From an uncultured Bacilli bacterium (GTDB taxonomy: Bacteria > Bacillota_I > Bacilli_A > RF39 > UBA660): a stretch of DNA of 61,149 bases. Shown here piece by piece: positions 1-7,856 of the stretch. Numbering within the stretch: position 1 is the stretch's first letter; every line of letters starts with the position of its first letter. Both the position numbers and the translations under genes were made by a program. The stretch spans positions 1 to 61,149 of the forward strand of contig CAKONZ010000008.1 in the NCBI GenBank assembly GCA_934098525.1, given 5' to 3'. A model generated the notes under the pieces. It ran no database searches and was not told the origin of the DNA. It was given only the letters and a program-made list of their open reading frames with translations.

Positions 1-2302
1 TTCCCTTATATGCTTGTCTTTGAGTCGCTAGCCAAATTCCTAATGCTACTCCACTTTCATCATAGTTATACCCATCTACTGTTTTAAAGTTTTGTGGTAC
101 TTTTAAATTTCCATAGTGTTCATAGTATGCCTTCGCTAATTCATATTTTTTATCCCACTCATTTTCATTATTTTTTAATTCAAATCGCATTCCTATTTGT
201 TTTAATAGTTCTATTTGCTCCTCTGTTATTTTATAATTGTTGTTTCCCTTATATGCTTGTCTTTGAGTCGCTAGCCAGCTTCCTAATGCTACTCCACTTT
301 CATCATAGTTATACCCATCTGTTGTTTTAAATAAGCTTGGTACTTCTAAATCTCCATGGTATTCATAATATGCTTTTGCCAGCTCATATTTTTTATCCCA
401 CTTATTTTCAAATTGCATTCCTATTTGTTTTAATAGTTCTATTTGCTCCTCTGTTATTTTACAATTGCTGTTTCCCTTATATGCTCGTCTTTGAGTCGCT
501 AGCCAAATTCCTAATGCTACTCCACTTTCATCATAGTTATACCCATCTGTTGTTTTAAATAAGCTTGGTACTTCTAAATCTCCGTAGTGCTCATAATATG
601 TTTTTGCCAGCTCATATTTTTTATCCCATTTATTTTCAAATCGCATCCCTATTTGTTTTAATAGTTCTATTTGCTCCTCTGTTATTTTACAAGTTCCTGT
701 TCCATTGTACGCTTGTCTTTGACATTTTATCCAAGTTCCTAATGCTACTCCATTTTCATCATAATTATAGCCATCTACTGTTTTAAAGTTTTGTGGTACT
801 TCTAAATCTCCATAGTATTCATAATATGCCTTCGCTAATTCATATTTATCCATCCATGTCATTGTTAATCTATCTCGTACATACTCAAGAGTTTTAAATA
901 AATCATCATTTATCATATTTATATTAAATAAAGCATTTTTTAAATGAATTTCTCTTTTTTTACCGTTTTTTGATATTTGATATTCTTTCATTCTATCTTT
1001 CAAATCATTTTCTAGACCTTTTATAAATCCAATATTATTTGATAAATCAATTATAATTGGTGCAATTAATATTTCAATTATCTCCTCTTTTGACATTGAA
1101 TCAGTATAAGTCAATTCTCTTTTTCTACATTCTTCAATCAATTCATCTTTTGATTTTAATTTATACATTTCATACTCTTTCTTAGTATCATATCCAACAG
1201 AAAGAGCTCTTCCTAATTGTTCAAAATATACAATATCAGACTGTGTACTTCTTCCCATTATGACACCATCTAGCCTTGGAGCATGAACCCCCTCATTATA
1301 TTGATTTATAGCAAACATTATTCTTAGCTTATTACTTACATCATTTTGTTTTAAATCATTATCATTATAAAAAGCATCTCTATTCTTTTTTCCTTCTTCT
1401 CCCATCTCACTTGTTGTCATATAAAATTCATAATCATCTTTTGTTAATCCCATTTCATAAATCCATTTTTTTGTTTCAGACATTATACTATTCATGTCAT
1501 TAACACCCTGTTCAAAATTTAATGGACAAAAATATATATATTTACCATTTGGCTTTATATTGATTTTAAATATATCACTTAAATTTGGTGCTTCATGAAC
1601 CCTCTTTTTTAAATCTCTCAATAATGGCGCTAAATCTTTATAATCTTTAGAATTAGGATTTAATGAATTTACTTTAGTTTCTAAATATTTATAAGTTTCT
1701 TCTAAAAACACATATCCACTTTTATAATTTGGTTTAGGAAGTACTTCTTCTATCATCGCATCACATAAATCATAATTACTTACAACTTTATTAGAAAATA
1801 ATTCATCAGTTTCCGGGTTAACCATATCCCTTTCGTATGCAGTTCCCCTATCCCTTACTGTATAAGCTGTCATACCAAATATTTGCAAATTTTCATGTGT
1901 TTCAATAATAGTATTTATTCTTTGCCCCCAAACAGGTGCTCCTATATGATGAAATTCATCCAGTATTAATAAATCAACTTCTAATTCTGAAATTTCATCC
2001 CTACTCATATTTATAAAACTTTGATATGTTCTAAACTGTAAATTTGGAAAATCATTTTCTAATGAAAGATTATTATTTTGGTTAATTAATTCTTTTTCAT
2101 GTTCCACAATAGATCCATATGGAACTACATATATTATTTTTTTGTCTTTATTATCAAGTGCAAGTTGTAGTGCATTAAAGCTCTTCCCTGTTCCTGTTGC
2201 ATGAACTATCGCAGCTATATTATCATTTTCAAATTGTTTTTTTATCTTTTCATAACTTCTTATATTATGTTCATATAATCCTAACCTATTATAATCCCCC
2301 AT
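1..2302 (-). CDS. DEAD/DEAH-box helicase with helicase-associated repeats (3' end outside window)
   Basis: Superfamily II helicase, read from ATG at 2302 and still open at base 1. Seen near the N-terminus: Walker A ATGTGKS (residue ~33), DEAH-like box LILDEFHH, a motif III region reading GMTAYTVRD instead of the usual TATP, and motif VI EQLGRALS. After residue ~480 come at least four tandem copies of a ~76-residue module (WDKKYELAKAYYE, VALGIWLATQRQAYKG, ITEEQIELLKQIGM). This matches the helicase-associated (HA) domain known from phage and mobile-element helicases. The copies are 228, 228 and 243 bp apart and nearly identical in DNA. The start lies two bases after the stop of the 78-residue upstream gene, whose last codons form the ribosome site GAGGGGG, so the two are coupled. 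Role inferred: ATP-driven DNA unwinding or translocation within accessory DNA. Confidence 0.85.
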   Translation of the reverse strand, partial: MGDYNRLGLYEHNIRSYEKIKKQFENDNIAAIVHATGTGKSFNALQLALDNKDKKIIYVVPYGSIVEHEKELINQNNNLSLENDFPNLQFRTYQSFINMSRDEISELEVDLLILDEFHHIGAPVWGQRINTIIETHENLQIFGMTAYTVRDRGTAYERDMVNPETDELFSNKVVSNYDLCDAMIEEVLPKPNYKSGYVFLEETYKYLETKVNSLNPNSKDYKDLAPLLRDLKKRVHEAPNLSDIFKINIKPNGKYIYFCPLNFEQGVNDMNSIMSETKKWIYEMGLTKDDYEFYMTTSEMGEEGKKNRDAFYNDNDLKQNDVSNKLRIMFAINQYNEGVHAPRLDGVIMGRSTQSDIVYFEQLGRALSVGYDTKKEYEMYKLKSKDELIEECRKRELTYTDSMSKEEIIEILIAPIIIDLSNNIGFIKGLENDLKDRMKEYQISKNGKKREIHLKNALFNINMINDDLFKTLEYVRDRLTMTWMDKYELAKAYYEYYGDLEVPQNFKTVDGYNYDENGVALGTWIKCQRQAYNGTGTCKITEEQIELLKQIGMRFENKWDKKYELAKTYYEHYGDLEVPSLFKTTDGYNYDESGVALGIWLATQRRAYKGNSNCKITEEQIELLKQIGMQFENKWDKKYELAKAYYEYHGDLEVPSLFKTTDGYNYDESGVALGSWLATQRQAYKGNNNYKITEEQIELLKQIGMRFELKNNENEWDKKYELAKAYYEHYGNLKVPQNFKTVDGYNYDESGVALGIWLATQRQAYKG

Positions 2303-2303
2303 T

Positions 2304-2540
2304 TTAATCCCCCTCAAATTTTCTTATATCCACAAATTTATGATTATCTATTATTTGTACAGTAATTTCAACCTTATCATTTTTCATTATGTCCGCAACT
2401 TCTTCATTTTGTTCAGTTTCATAGTTATATAATTTTGAATCAACTTCAATTACAAAACCTATTTTATCTGAAACCATTACATCCTGATTGTTTATAACTG
2501 GTATATATACTTCCTTAACAATACCATATTTCTTTTTCAT
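2304..2540 (-). CDS. small hypothetical protein upstream of the helicase
   Basis: Protein of 78 residues, charged, with no signal peptide or membrane segment. Alternating hydrophobic/polar stretches (YGIVKEVYIP, VEITVQIIDNHKFVDIRKF) suggest a small beta-rich fold. It is preceded by GGAGGTCTAGT before ATG and its 3' end carries the ribosome site of the helicase, so the two form one operon. I do not recognise a family. The function is unknown and presumably linked to the helicase. Confidence 0.65.
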   Translation of the reverse strand: MKKKYGIVKEVYIPVINNQDVMVSDKIGFVIEVDSKLYNYETEQNEEVADIMKNDKVEITVQIIDNHKFVDIRKFEGD

Positions 2541-2668
2541 ACTAGACCTCCGACATTTGACTACTAATTATACCACATTTTCAATAATTTATCAAATAAT
2601 TTTATTTAAATTTACACATTTTCATCAAAACTTAACGTTCATTCTAATAATTGTGTTTTATTTTCAAA

Positions 2669-2694
2669 TAAAAAAAACTCAATATTAATTGAGT
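2669..2694 (-). terminator. intrinsic terminator after tRNA-Arg
   Basis: On the minus strand a 7-bp stem ACTCAAT/ATTGAGT with a 4-base loop is followed by a run of T. It lies ~40 bases after the tRNA 3' end. A second perfect 6-bp hairpin (CGTCAA/TTGACG, 2706-2721) sits between the two. Confidence 0.75.
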
Positions 2695-2732
2695 CTTAAT
2701 CTAAACGTCAATACTTTGACGATTCTTACCCT

Positions 2733-2809
2733 TGGTGTCCCCGATTGGAATCGAACCAACGACCTATTGCTTAGGAGGCAATCGCTCTATCCTACTGAGC
2801 TACGGAGAC
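2733..2809 (-). tRNA. tRNA-Arg (anticodon CCU)
   Basis: The minus strand folds as a cloverleaf. The acceptor GTCTCCG pairs with CGGGGAC (one G-U). The anticodon stem ATTGC/GCAAT encloses loop CTCCTAA with anticodon CCT. The T loop is GGTTCGATTCC, and CCA is encoded at the 3' end. It should read the AGG arginine codon. The gene lies between the HD-domain gene and the accessory helicase region, whose DNA begins just beyond the tRNA 3' end, a common integration site for mobile DNA. No duplicated tRNA end is visible here. Confidence 0.95.
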
Positions 2810-2837
2810 ATAACTAAATTTTACCAAAAAAAAGTAA

Positions 2838-3320
2838 TTATCGCAAGAAATTTGCAATAACTACTAAAATAAATATAGCCGCAGATTCAATACTTTTCAA
2901 ATCTCCGCTCAATCTTTCCTTAATAGAAACATAATCATCTACTGCATCAACAATAATACTTTCCTTACTTCTTGGTAATGTTCCTCCAACAGGAAACATA
3001 TGCGAAGAAATTATATTTCTTTCCTTATCAGTTAAATTAATTATTTTTGACGCATTTTCTATAGATTTTTTATAATGTGTTACCAATCTTTTACCCTTAT
3101 TAGGAATATCTTCATTAAAGAAAAAATCATGAACAAGTCCAGCCCTAGCAGCACTTTTATAATCTAAACCTAATTTTTTACACAACTTATAAGATAGATA
3201 TGAAACCTCAACTGAATGATCATATCTATTACTTGTATAATGATGATCAACCTCTTTTAATTTCTTGAATTTTCTATTTGAAAGTATTTTCTCTGTTAAC
3301 GATAAATACTCATTATCCAT
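2838..3320 (-). CDS. HD-domain metal-dependent phosphohydrolase
   Basis: About 160 residues. HD-superfamily features seen: HH in VDHHYTSNRYDHSVEVS, LVHDFFF as the HD pair, and a later H in ISSHMFP. Such proteins hydrolyse phosphate esters using a metal held by His/Asp, but the substrate cannot be predicted. The C-terminus ends in a hydrophobic stretch (AAIFILVVIANFL) that could be a membrane anchor. The start at 3320 (MDNEYLS) is preferred over the ATG 21 bases upstream because AGGAG lies 8 bases before it. It follows ftsZ on the same strand and precedes tRNA-Arg. Confidence 0.8.
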   Translation of the reverse strand: MDNEYLSLTEKILSNRKFKKLKEVDHHYTSNRYDHSVEVSYLSYKLCKKLGLDYKSAARAGLVHDFFFNEDIPNKGKRLVTHYKKSIENASKIINLTDKERNIISSHMFPVGGTLPRSKESIIVDAVDDYVSIKERLSGDLKSIESAAIFILVVIANFLR

Positions 3321-3397
3321 TAAATCAACTCCTGATGTCATCCATTATAACATAATATGAAAAAAAAAGCAAATTAATGCCTTTCTTCATCACTATA

Positions 3398-4495
3398 TTA
3401 ATAATTTTTATTCATAAAATTTGGTATTTCAATTTCAGTAGGTTCAAAACCACCATCAGAATCATCTTCAGTCTCTGTTTGATAATCATTCATAGTAACA
3501 CGAGACTTAGGTTGATTAACTTGATTATACAATGGTTGCTTATTAGATTTTTTATCAAATCCAGTAGCAATTACTGTAACTATTACTTCATCAGATAAAT
3601 TCTCATTTATAACAGAACCAAATATAGCATTAATATCAGTATTAGCAGCTGCTCTAACTACCTCTGCTGCTTGTTCAGCTTCATATAATGTTAAATTAGA
3701 ACCACCAGTAATATTAATAATTGCATCAGTAGCACCATGTATTGATGTTTCAAGAAGTGGTGATGAAACAGCTTGTTTAGCAGCCTCAATCGCTCTATCT
3801 TCACCCATACCAATACCAATACCAATAATAGCATTACCTGATTTTTCCATAACTGCTCTGATATCAGCAAAATCCAAGTTTACTAAACCAACAACAGCAA
3901 TCAAATCAGAAATTGATTGAACACCACGTAATAATACATTATCAACTTCTTTAAATGCATCTAACATTGAAGTAGATTTATCTATAATTTCTCTCAATCT
4001 ATCATTAGGAATAACAATTAAAGTATCAACATGTTTCTTTAATTCTTCGATACCTAATAAAGCATTATCCATTCTTCTCTTTCCTTCAAAAGAAAATGGT
4101 CTTGTTACAATAGCAACAGTTAATGCTCCTAAATTTTGTGCTATTTCAGCAATTACAGGAGCAGCTCCAGTACCAGTTCCACCACCCATTCCACAAGTGA
4201 TAAATACCATATCTGCGCCCTTCAATGCATCTTCTATTTCCTTCTTAGCTTTAGTAGCAGTTTCTTTACCTATTTCAGGCTTTGCTCCAGCACCAAGTCC
4301 TGTACCTAATTGAATTTTCTTTTCTGCCTTAGAAGCCTTCAAAACTTGAGAATCTGTATTTACAACAATAAACTCAACACCTCTAACTCCAGCTTCAATC
4401 ATTCTATTTACAGCATTGCCACCGCCACCGCCAACGCCAACTACTTTAATCTTTGCTAACTGATCAACCATTGCTAAATCAAACATATCATTCAT
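3398..4495 (-). CDS. ftsZ: cell division GTPase FtsZ
   Basis: The tubulin-like GTPase that polymerises into the cytokinetic ring under the membrane. Seen: N-terminal VVGVGGGGGNAVN, the tubulin signature GGGTGTG (residues ~104-110), VIPNDRL and NLDFADI, and a C-terminal conserved peptide TEIEIPNFM for binding FtsA and other tethers. About 365 residues, normal for the family. The ribosome site GGGAG touches the first ATG, so the ATG nine bases later (4486, MFDLAMVDQL) may be the true start. It lies 5 bases after ftsA, the usual ftsA-ftsZ pair. Confidence 0.97.
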   Translation of the reverse strand: MNDMFDLAMVDQLAKIKVVGVGGGGGNAVNRMIEAGVRGVEFIVVNTDSQVLKASKAEKKIQLGTGLGAGAKPEIGKETATKAKKEIEDALKGADMVFITCGMGGGTGTGAAPVIAEIAQNLGALTVAIVTRPFSFEGKRRMDNALLGIEELKKHVDTLIVIPNDRLREIIDKSTSMLDAFKEVDNVLLRGVQSISDLIAVVGLVNLDFADIRAVMEKSGNAIIGIGIGMGEDRAIEAAKQAVSSPLLETSIHGATDAIINITGGSNLTLYEAEQAAEVVRAAANTDINAIFGSVINENLSDEVIVTVIATGFDKKSNKQPLYNQVNQPKSRVTMNDYQTETEDDSDGGFEPTEIEIPNFMNKNY

Positions 4496-4500
4496 CTCCC

Positions 4501-5730
4501 TTAATCAAAAAACTTTTCAAATATTCTTCCTAGTGCATTACTAGAACCAACTTTTCTCTTTGTTGATAGCATTTCATTTGCCTTTTCATCAACAAACATT
4601 GTATATTCTTTATCCCTTAAATTCAATTTATCAACAAAATATCTAACTGCTCCATATACAGCAGAATATTTATTATCCCTTAATCCAATTATATTTAAAC
4701 TAACAGCACCAGCATTTCTCATCAATTGTTCTTCTACTAATGCATTAAATCCTAATAGATTAGTTATTCCCCCTGTTATCATTATATAACCTATTTCTCT
4801 ATTTGTTAAGTTATTTATTTCATTTTTAATATTTTTTATAATATTAACAAGCTCTCTCTCAACTATTTCCGATAAAGCAAACTGATTAATTTTAACATCA
4901 ATATTATTTCTATCCTTTAAAACAATATTCTCTTCTCCATCAGCATACTTTCTACTAGCAACAGCAAATTCCTCTTTTATCTTTTTAATATTTTTATCAT
5001 CAAGTTTATAACTAAATCTAATTTTATCATCTATATTAGAAGTACCAACATCAATAAAACTTTCCTTTATTATTACTCCCTTATTAAAAATAGAAATAGT
5101 TGTTCTTTCCTCTCCAATATCAACAGTAGCAACAACTTTTTGATCCAATTCATTATTTTTTATAGAATAATAATCTCCAAAAGAAGGAATCAAAATATCC
5201 ATAACTTCAACACCAAGACTTTCAATAATACTAATTGTATTATATATATTTTTCTTAGGAACTGAAGCAATTATACTCTTCATTTCAAGTAATTTACCTT
5301 CCTTACCCTTAGCATTATTAACTTTTACTCCATCAATTTTATACTCAATAGGAAAAACATTAACCACTTCATAATCACTTGTAACATTTCCCTTTAAAGA
5401 TTTCTGCATACAACTAAAAATAATATCTCCTGATACACTCTTATCATTTGGAATATCAATTCTAGAAGCCGCTATAGTAATATTTAATCCATCTGAAGGA
5501 ACAACTGCTAGTATTTTATCTATCTTAGTACCAAGTTTAGATTCCAATTGCTTAATAACTTTTTTTGTTTGAGAAGTAACTAAACCACCATCAACAATAT
5601 GTCCATTCTTAACTCCTAGTGAAGGCAAACATGCTGATGCCAACACATTATACTTATTGTTATAATATTCTATTGTAACAGCTTTTATTTCACTAGTTCC
5701 TATATCAATACTATTAAAAATCTTTCTCAT
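4501..5730 (-). CDS. ftsA: cell division protein FtsA
   Basis: Actin-like ATPase that tethers FtsZ filaments to the membrane. Seen: N-terminal SIDIGTSEIKAV phosphate loop, GGLVTSQTKK of the SHS2 region, VATVDIGEERTTISIF, and ITGGITNLLG near the C-terminus. The end KVGSSNALGRIFEKFFD is the amphipathic membrane-targeting helix. About 409 residues. Start chosen at 5730 (MRKIFNS) because AGAGGG lies about seven bases upstream; the ATG at 5736 almost touches that ribosome site. It is transcribed from a strong promoter at 5756-5784 and runs into ftsZ. Confidence 0.95.
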   Translation of the reverse strand: MRKIFNSIDIGTSEIKAVTIEYYNNKYNVLASACLPSLGVKNGHIVDGGLVTSQTKKVIKQLESKLGTKIDKILAVVPSDGLNITIAASRIDIPNDKSVSGDIIFSCMQKSLKGNVTSDYEVVNVFPIEYKIDGVKVNNAKGKEGKLLEMKSIIASVPKKNIYNTISIIESLGVEVMDILIPSFGDYYSIKNNELDQKVVATVDIGEERTTISIFNKGVIIKESFIDVGTSNIDDKIRFSYKLDDKNIKKIKEEFAVASRKYADGEENIVLKDRNNIDVKINQFALSEIVERELVNIIKNIKNEINNLTNREIGYIMITGGITNLLGFNALVEEQLMRNAGAVSLNIIGLRDNKYSAVYGAVRYFVDKLNLRDKEYTMFVDEKANEMLSTKRKVGSSNALGRIFEKFFD

Positions 5731-5755
5731 AAGCATCCCTCTAAACTATATATAA

Positions 5756-5784
5756 ATTATACAATATTAAAGAAAAAAAGACAA
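5756..5784 (-). promoter_or_regulatory. sigma-A-type promoter for ftsA-ftsZ
   Basis: On the minus strand TTGTCT (5779-5784) and a perfect TATAAT (5756-5761) are separated by 17 bases. They lie directly after the trxA terminator and about 25 bases before the ftsA start, so ftsAZ has its own promoter. Confidence 0.75.
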
Positions 5785-5808
5785 TAAAAAAAGATAACTA
5801 AGTTATCT
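5785..5808 (-). terminator. intrinsic terminator after trxA
   Basis: Minus-strand stem AGATAAC/GTTATCT with a 3-base loop followed by seven T, two bases past the trxA stop. It separates cvpA-trxA from ftsAZ. Confidence 0.8.
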
Positions 5809-5810
5809 AA

Positions 5811-6116
5811 TTATCTATAATTACTTAATTTATTCTCAATAAGTTCTTTTGGCATAAACCCTACTAACTTATCAACAACATTACCATCTTTATACACTAA
5901 AAGTGTTGGTACTGACATAATTCCAAACCTTTTTGCAATATCTAAATGATCATCAATATCAACCTTTACTATCTTTATATTCATATCCCTTGCAACATCC
6001 TCCAAAACAGGTGATAACATCTTACAAGGTCCACACCAAGTAGCAAAAAAATCAACTACTACTAAACCATTATTAACTATTTCATCATAATTTTCATTCT
6101 CTAAATGTATAATCAT
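5811..6116 (-). CDS. trxA: thioredoxin
   Basis: Small cytoplasmic dithiol-disulfide oxidoreductase. The active site is seen as FFATWCGPCKM with the redox cysteines C28 and C31, and cis-proline context SVPTLLVYKDG follows. The length of 101 residues is typical for TrxA. There is no signal peptide, so it acts in the cytoplasm. It lies 8 bases after cvpA and ends at a terminator, so the two form a short operon. Confidence 0.93.
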   Translation of the reverse strand: MIIHLENENYDEIVNNGLVVVDFFATWCGPCKMLSPVLEDVARDMNIKIVKVDIDDHLDIAKRFGIMSVPTLLVYKDGNVVDKLVGFMPKELIENKLSNYR

Positions 6117-6124
6117 AAATCCTC

Positions 6125-6832
6125 CTAATATTTATTTAAAACATCACTGATACCAGCAACATTAAGTTTTCCTTTTTCAATCAATTTTTCAATATACTCT
6201 TTACTAACAACCCCATTTTTAAGCATATCATCTATAGAATCAGCATTAAACTTATCAGCATCTTTATCATTTAAATATCTTTCAACATATCCATACATAT
6301 CTTGAATAGTACCAGCCATATTAGATGTAGCCTTAGATAAAATTATAGAAGAATTAAGTATCCTAGAAGCATACTTAGAATTTCCTATAACATCAAACTT
6401 AACAGCAGGTTGACTTAAGAAAAACAAAATAACAAACACAATTACATATCCTTCTATAGCGCCTAATATAAATCCCAATATTTTTGAAGGAATTGCTAAA
6501 ATAACTGTACACTTTAATATCTTTTCAATAAATCCTGTTAACTTTACAATAATCCCAAATATAAAAGAAAATAAAATTAAAAGAATTATAAAAGCAATCA
6601 TCTTATAAAGAATAATATTAACTACTTGAAGTCCAAAAAAAGAACCACTAAAATCAAGAAAAGGCAAATGCAAAGCCAAAAAATCTCCTAAAGCATCTTT
6701 AAAATAATAAGCTAAGAAAAACACTAAAAATGTTCCAACAGTTAAAACCAATTGTTTTAAAAAGCCATTTCTGAAACCTGTTAAACCAAAAAATATTATC
6801 AAAACAATAATCCCAGCATCTACAATAGTCAT
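6125..6832 (-). CDS. CvpA-family membrane protein
   Basis: Protein of 235 residues with four predicted membrane segments in the first ~150 residues and a cytoplasmic-looking helical tail. The start TIVDAGIIVLIIFFGLTGFRNGF is the typical CvpA N-terminus (D..I..I...GFRRG). CvpA proteins are linked to colicin V production and envelope homeostasis, but their biochemical role is unsettled. GGAGGTAGTT precedes the start. It leads the cvpA-trxA operon and is divergent from rnhC. Confidence 0.85.
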   Translation of the reverse strand: MTIVDAGIIVLIIFFGLTGFRNGFLKQLVLTVGTFLVFFLAYYFKDALGDFLALHLPFLDFSGSFFGLQVVNIILYKMIAFIILLILFSFIFGIIVKLTGFIEKILKCTVILAIPSKILGFILGAIEGYVIVFVILFFLSQPAVKFDVIGNSKYASRILNSSIILSKATSNMAGTIQDMYGYVERYLNDKDADKFNADSIDDMLKNGVVSKEYIEKLIEKGKLNVAGISDVLNKY

Positions 6833-6879
6833 AATAACTACCTCCTATTAATATTATTATAACTTATTTTAAAAAATTA

Positions 6880-6888
6880 TGCTATAAT
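6880..6888 (+). promoter_or_regulatory. extended -10 promoter for rnhC
   Basis: TGCTATAAT is an extended -10 element (TG-N-TATAAT) with no good -35, ~20 bases before the rnhC start. It implies a very short 5' leader. Confidence 0.55.
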
Positions 6889-6907
6889 TTAATTGGTGAT
6901 ATATTTT

Positions 6908-7807
6908 ATGAACGTTGTAATAAAAGTAAATGAAGAAACAAAACAAAAGATGATTGAGTACTATAAAGATAAAATAAGAGAAAAAACACCTCCATATGCA
7001 ATTTTTCAGGCTCAAGAAGAAGACACAATAATAACACTTTATCAATCTGGAAAAGCAATGTTTCAAGGATTAAGTGCTGATGTAGATGCTGCTATGTGGG
7101 GTGCTTTAATAGAAAATGATAAAAAAGACGACAAAGACTACAGCGCTTACTACTACTCTACATCAATTGGATCTGATGAAGTTGGTACTGGTGATTACTT
7201 TGGCCCAATAGTAGTAACAGCATCATTTGTAAAAAAAGAAGATGTTGAATACTTAAAAAATCTAGGTGTTGGAGACTCTAAAAAAATTAATGATGAAAAA
7301 ATCTTAAAATTAGCAAAAGAAATTACAAAGAAAGTAAAATATAAAAGTATAATTCTAACCAATGAAGAATACAATCAAAAATATAATAAAGAAACAAATA
7401 TGAATAAAATCAAAGCAATAATGCATAACAAAGCATTAGGAAGTTTACTAAAAGAAATAGATGAAAAATTAGATTATATAATTATCGATGAATTTGCAAA
7501 AGAAAATAGATACTATGAATATTTAAAAGAAACAAATGATATTGTAAAAAATATAACATTTATAACAAAAGCAGAAGATAAAAACTTAGCAGTAGCGTCA
7601 TCTTCTATTATAAGCAGATACATATTATTAAAAGAATTTGATAAAATGTCTGATAAATACAAAATACCATTTCCAAAAGGATCAGGAGTTAATGTTGACA
7701 GTATAGGAAAAGAACTAGTAGAAAAATATGGAAAAGATGTATTAAATCAAACAGCAAAAAAGAATTTCTCAAATACAAAAAGAATTCTAGGAACAATGAT
7801 AATATAA
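6908..7807 (+). CDS. rnhC: ribonuclease HIII
   Basis: Cleaves the RNA strand of RNA-DNA hybrids. The RNase HII/HIII catalytic core begins with GSDEVGTGDYFGP (residue ~78), and later acidic residues lie in YIIIDEFAK and TKAEDKNLAVASSSIISR. The ~70-residue N-terminal TBP-like substrate-binding domain distinguishes HIII from HII. Start taken at ATG 6908 (MNVVIKVNEE) with GGTGAT upstream; a TTG frame extends 15 bases further but has no ribosome site. 299 residues, a normal size. It converges on parC through a shared terminator. Confidence 0.93.
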   Translation: MNVVIKVNEETKQKMIEYYKDKIREKTPPYAIFQAQEEDTIITLYQSGKAMFQGLSADVDAAMWGALIENDKKDDKDYSAYYYSTSIGSDEVGTGDYFGPIVVTASFVKKEDVEYLKNLGVGDSKKINDEKILKLAKEITKKVKYKSIILTNEEYNQKYNKETNMNKIKAIMHNKALGSLLKEIDEKLDYIIIDEFAKENRYYEYLKETNDIVKNITFITKAEDKNLAVASSSIISRYILLKEFDKMSDKYKIPFPKGSGVNVDSIGKELVEKYGKDVLNQTAKKNFSNTKRILGTMII

Positions 7808-7814
7808 ATAATAT

Positions 7815-7846
7815 AAAAAATTCACATCAATTGATGTGAATTTTTT
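7815..7846. terminator. bidirectional terminator between rnhC and parC
   Basis: A perfect 32-base inverted repeat (A6 TTCACATCAA / TTGATGTGAA T6) between the convergent stops. A-runs and T-runs on both sides allow termination of both transcripts. Confidence 0.85.
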
Positions 7847-7856
7847 ATATTAATAA

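Noticed and set aside
94..786. Three similar plus-strand reading frames starting MVLLN
   Set aside because: They are the antisense image of the nearly identical helicase-associated repeats coded on the minus strand and have no ribosome sites.
94..860. Tandem 228-bp repeats as a CRISPR-like or satellite array
   Set aside because: The repeats are contiguous, have no spacers, and keep the minus-strand helicase frame.
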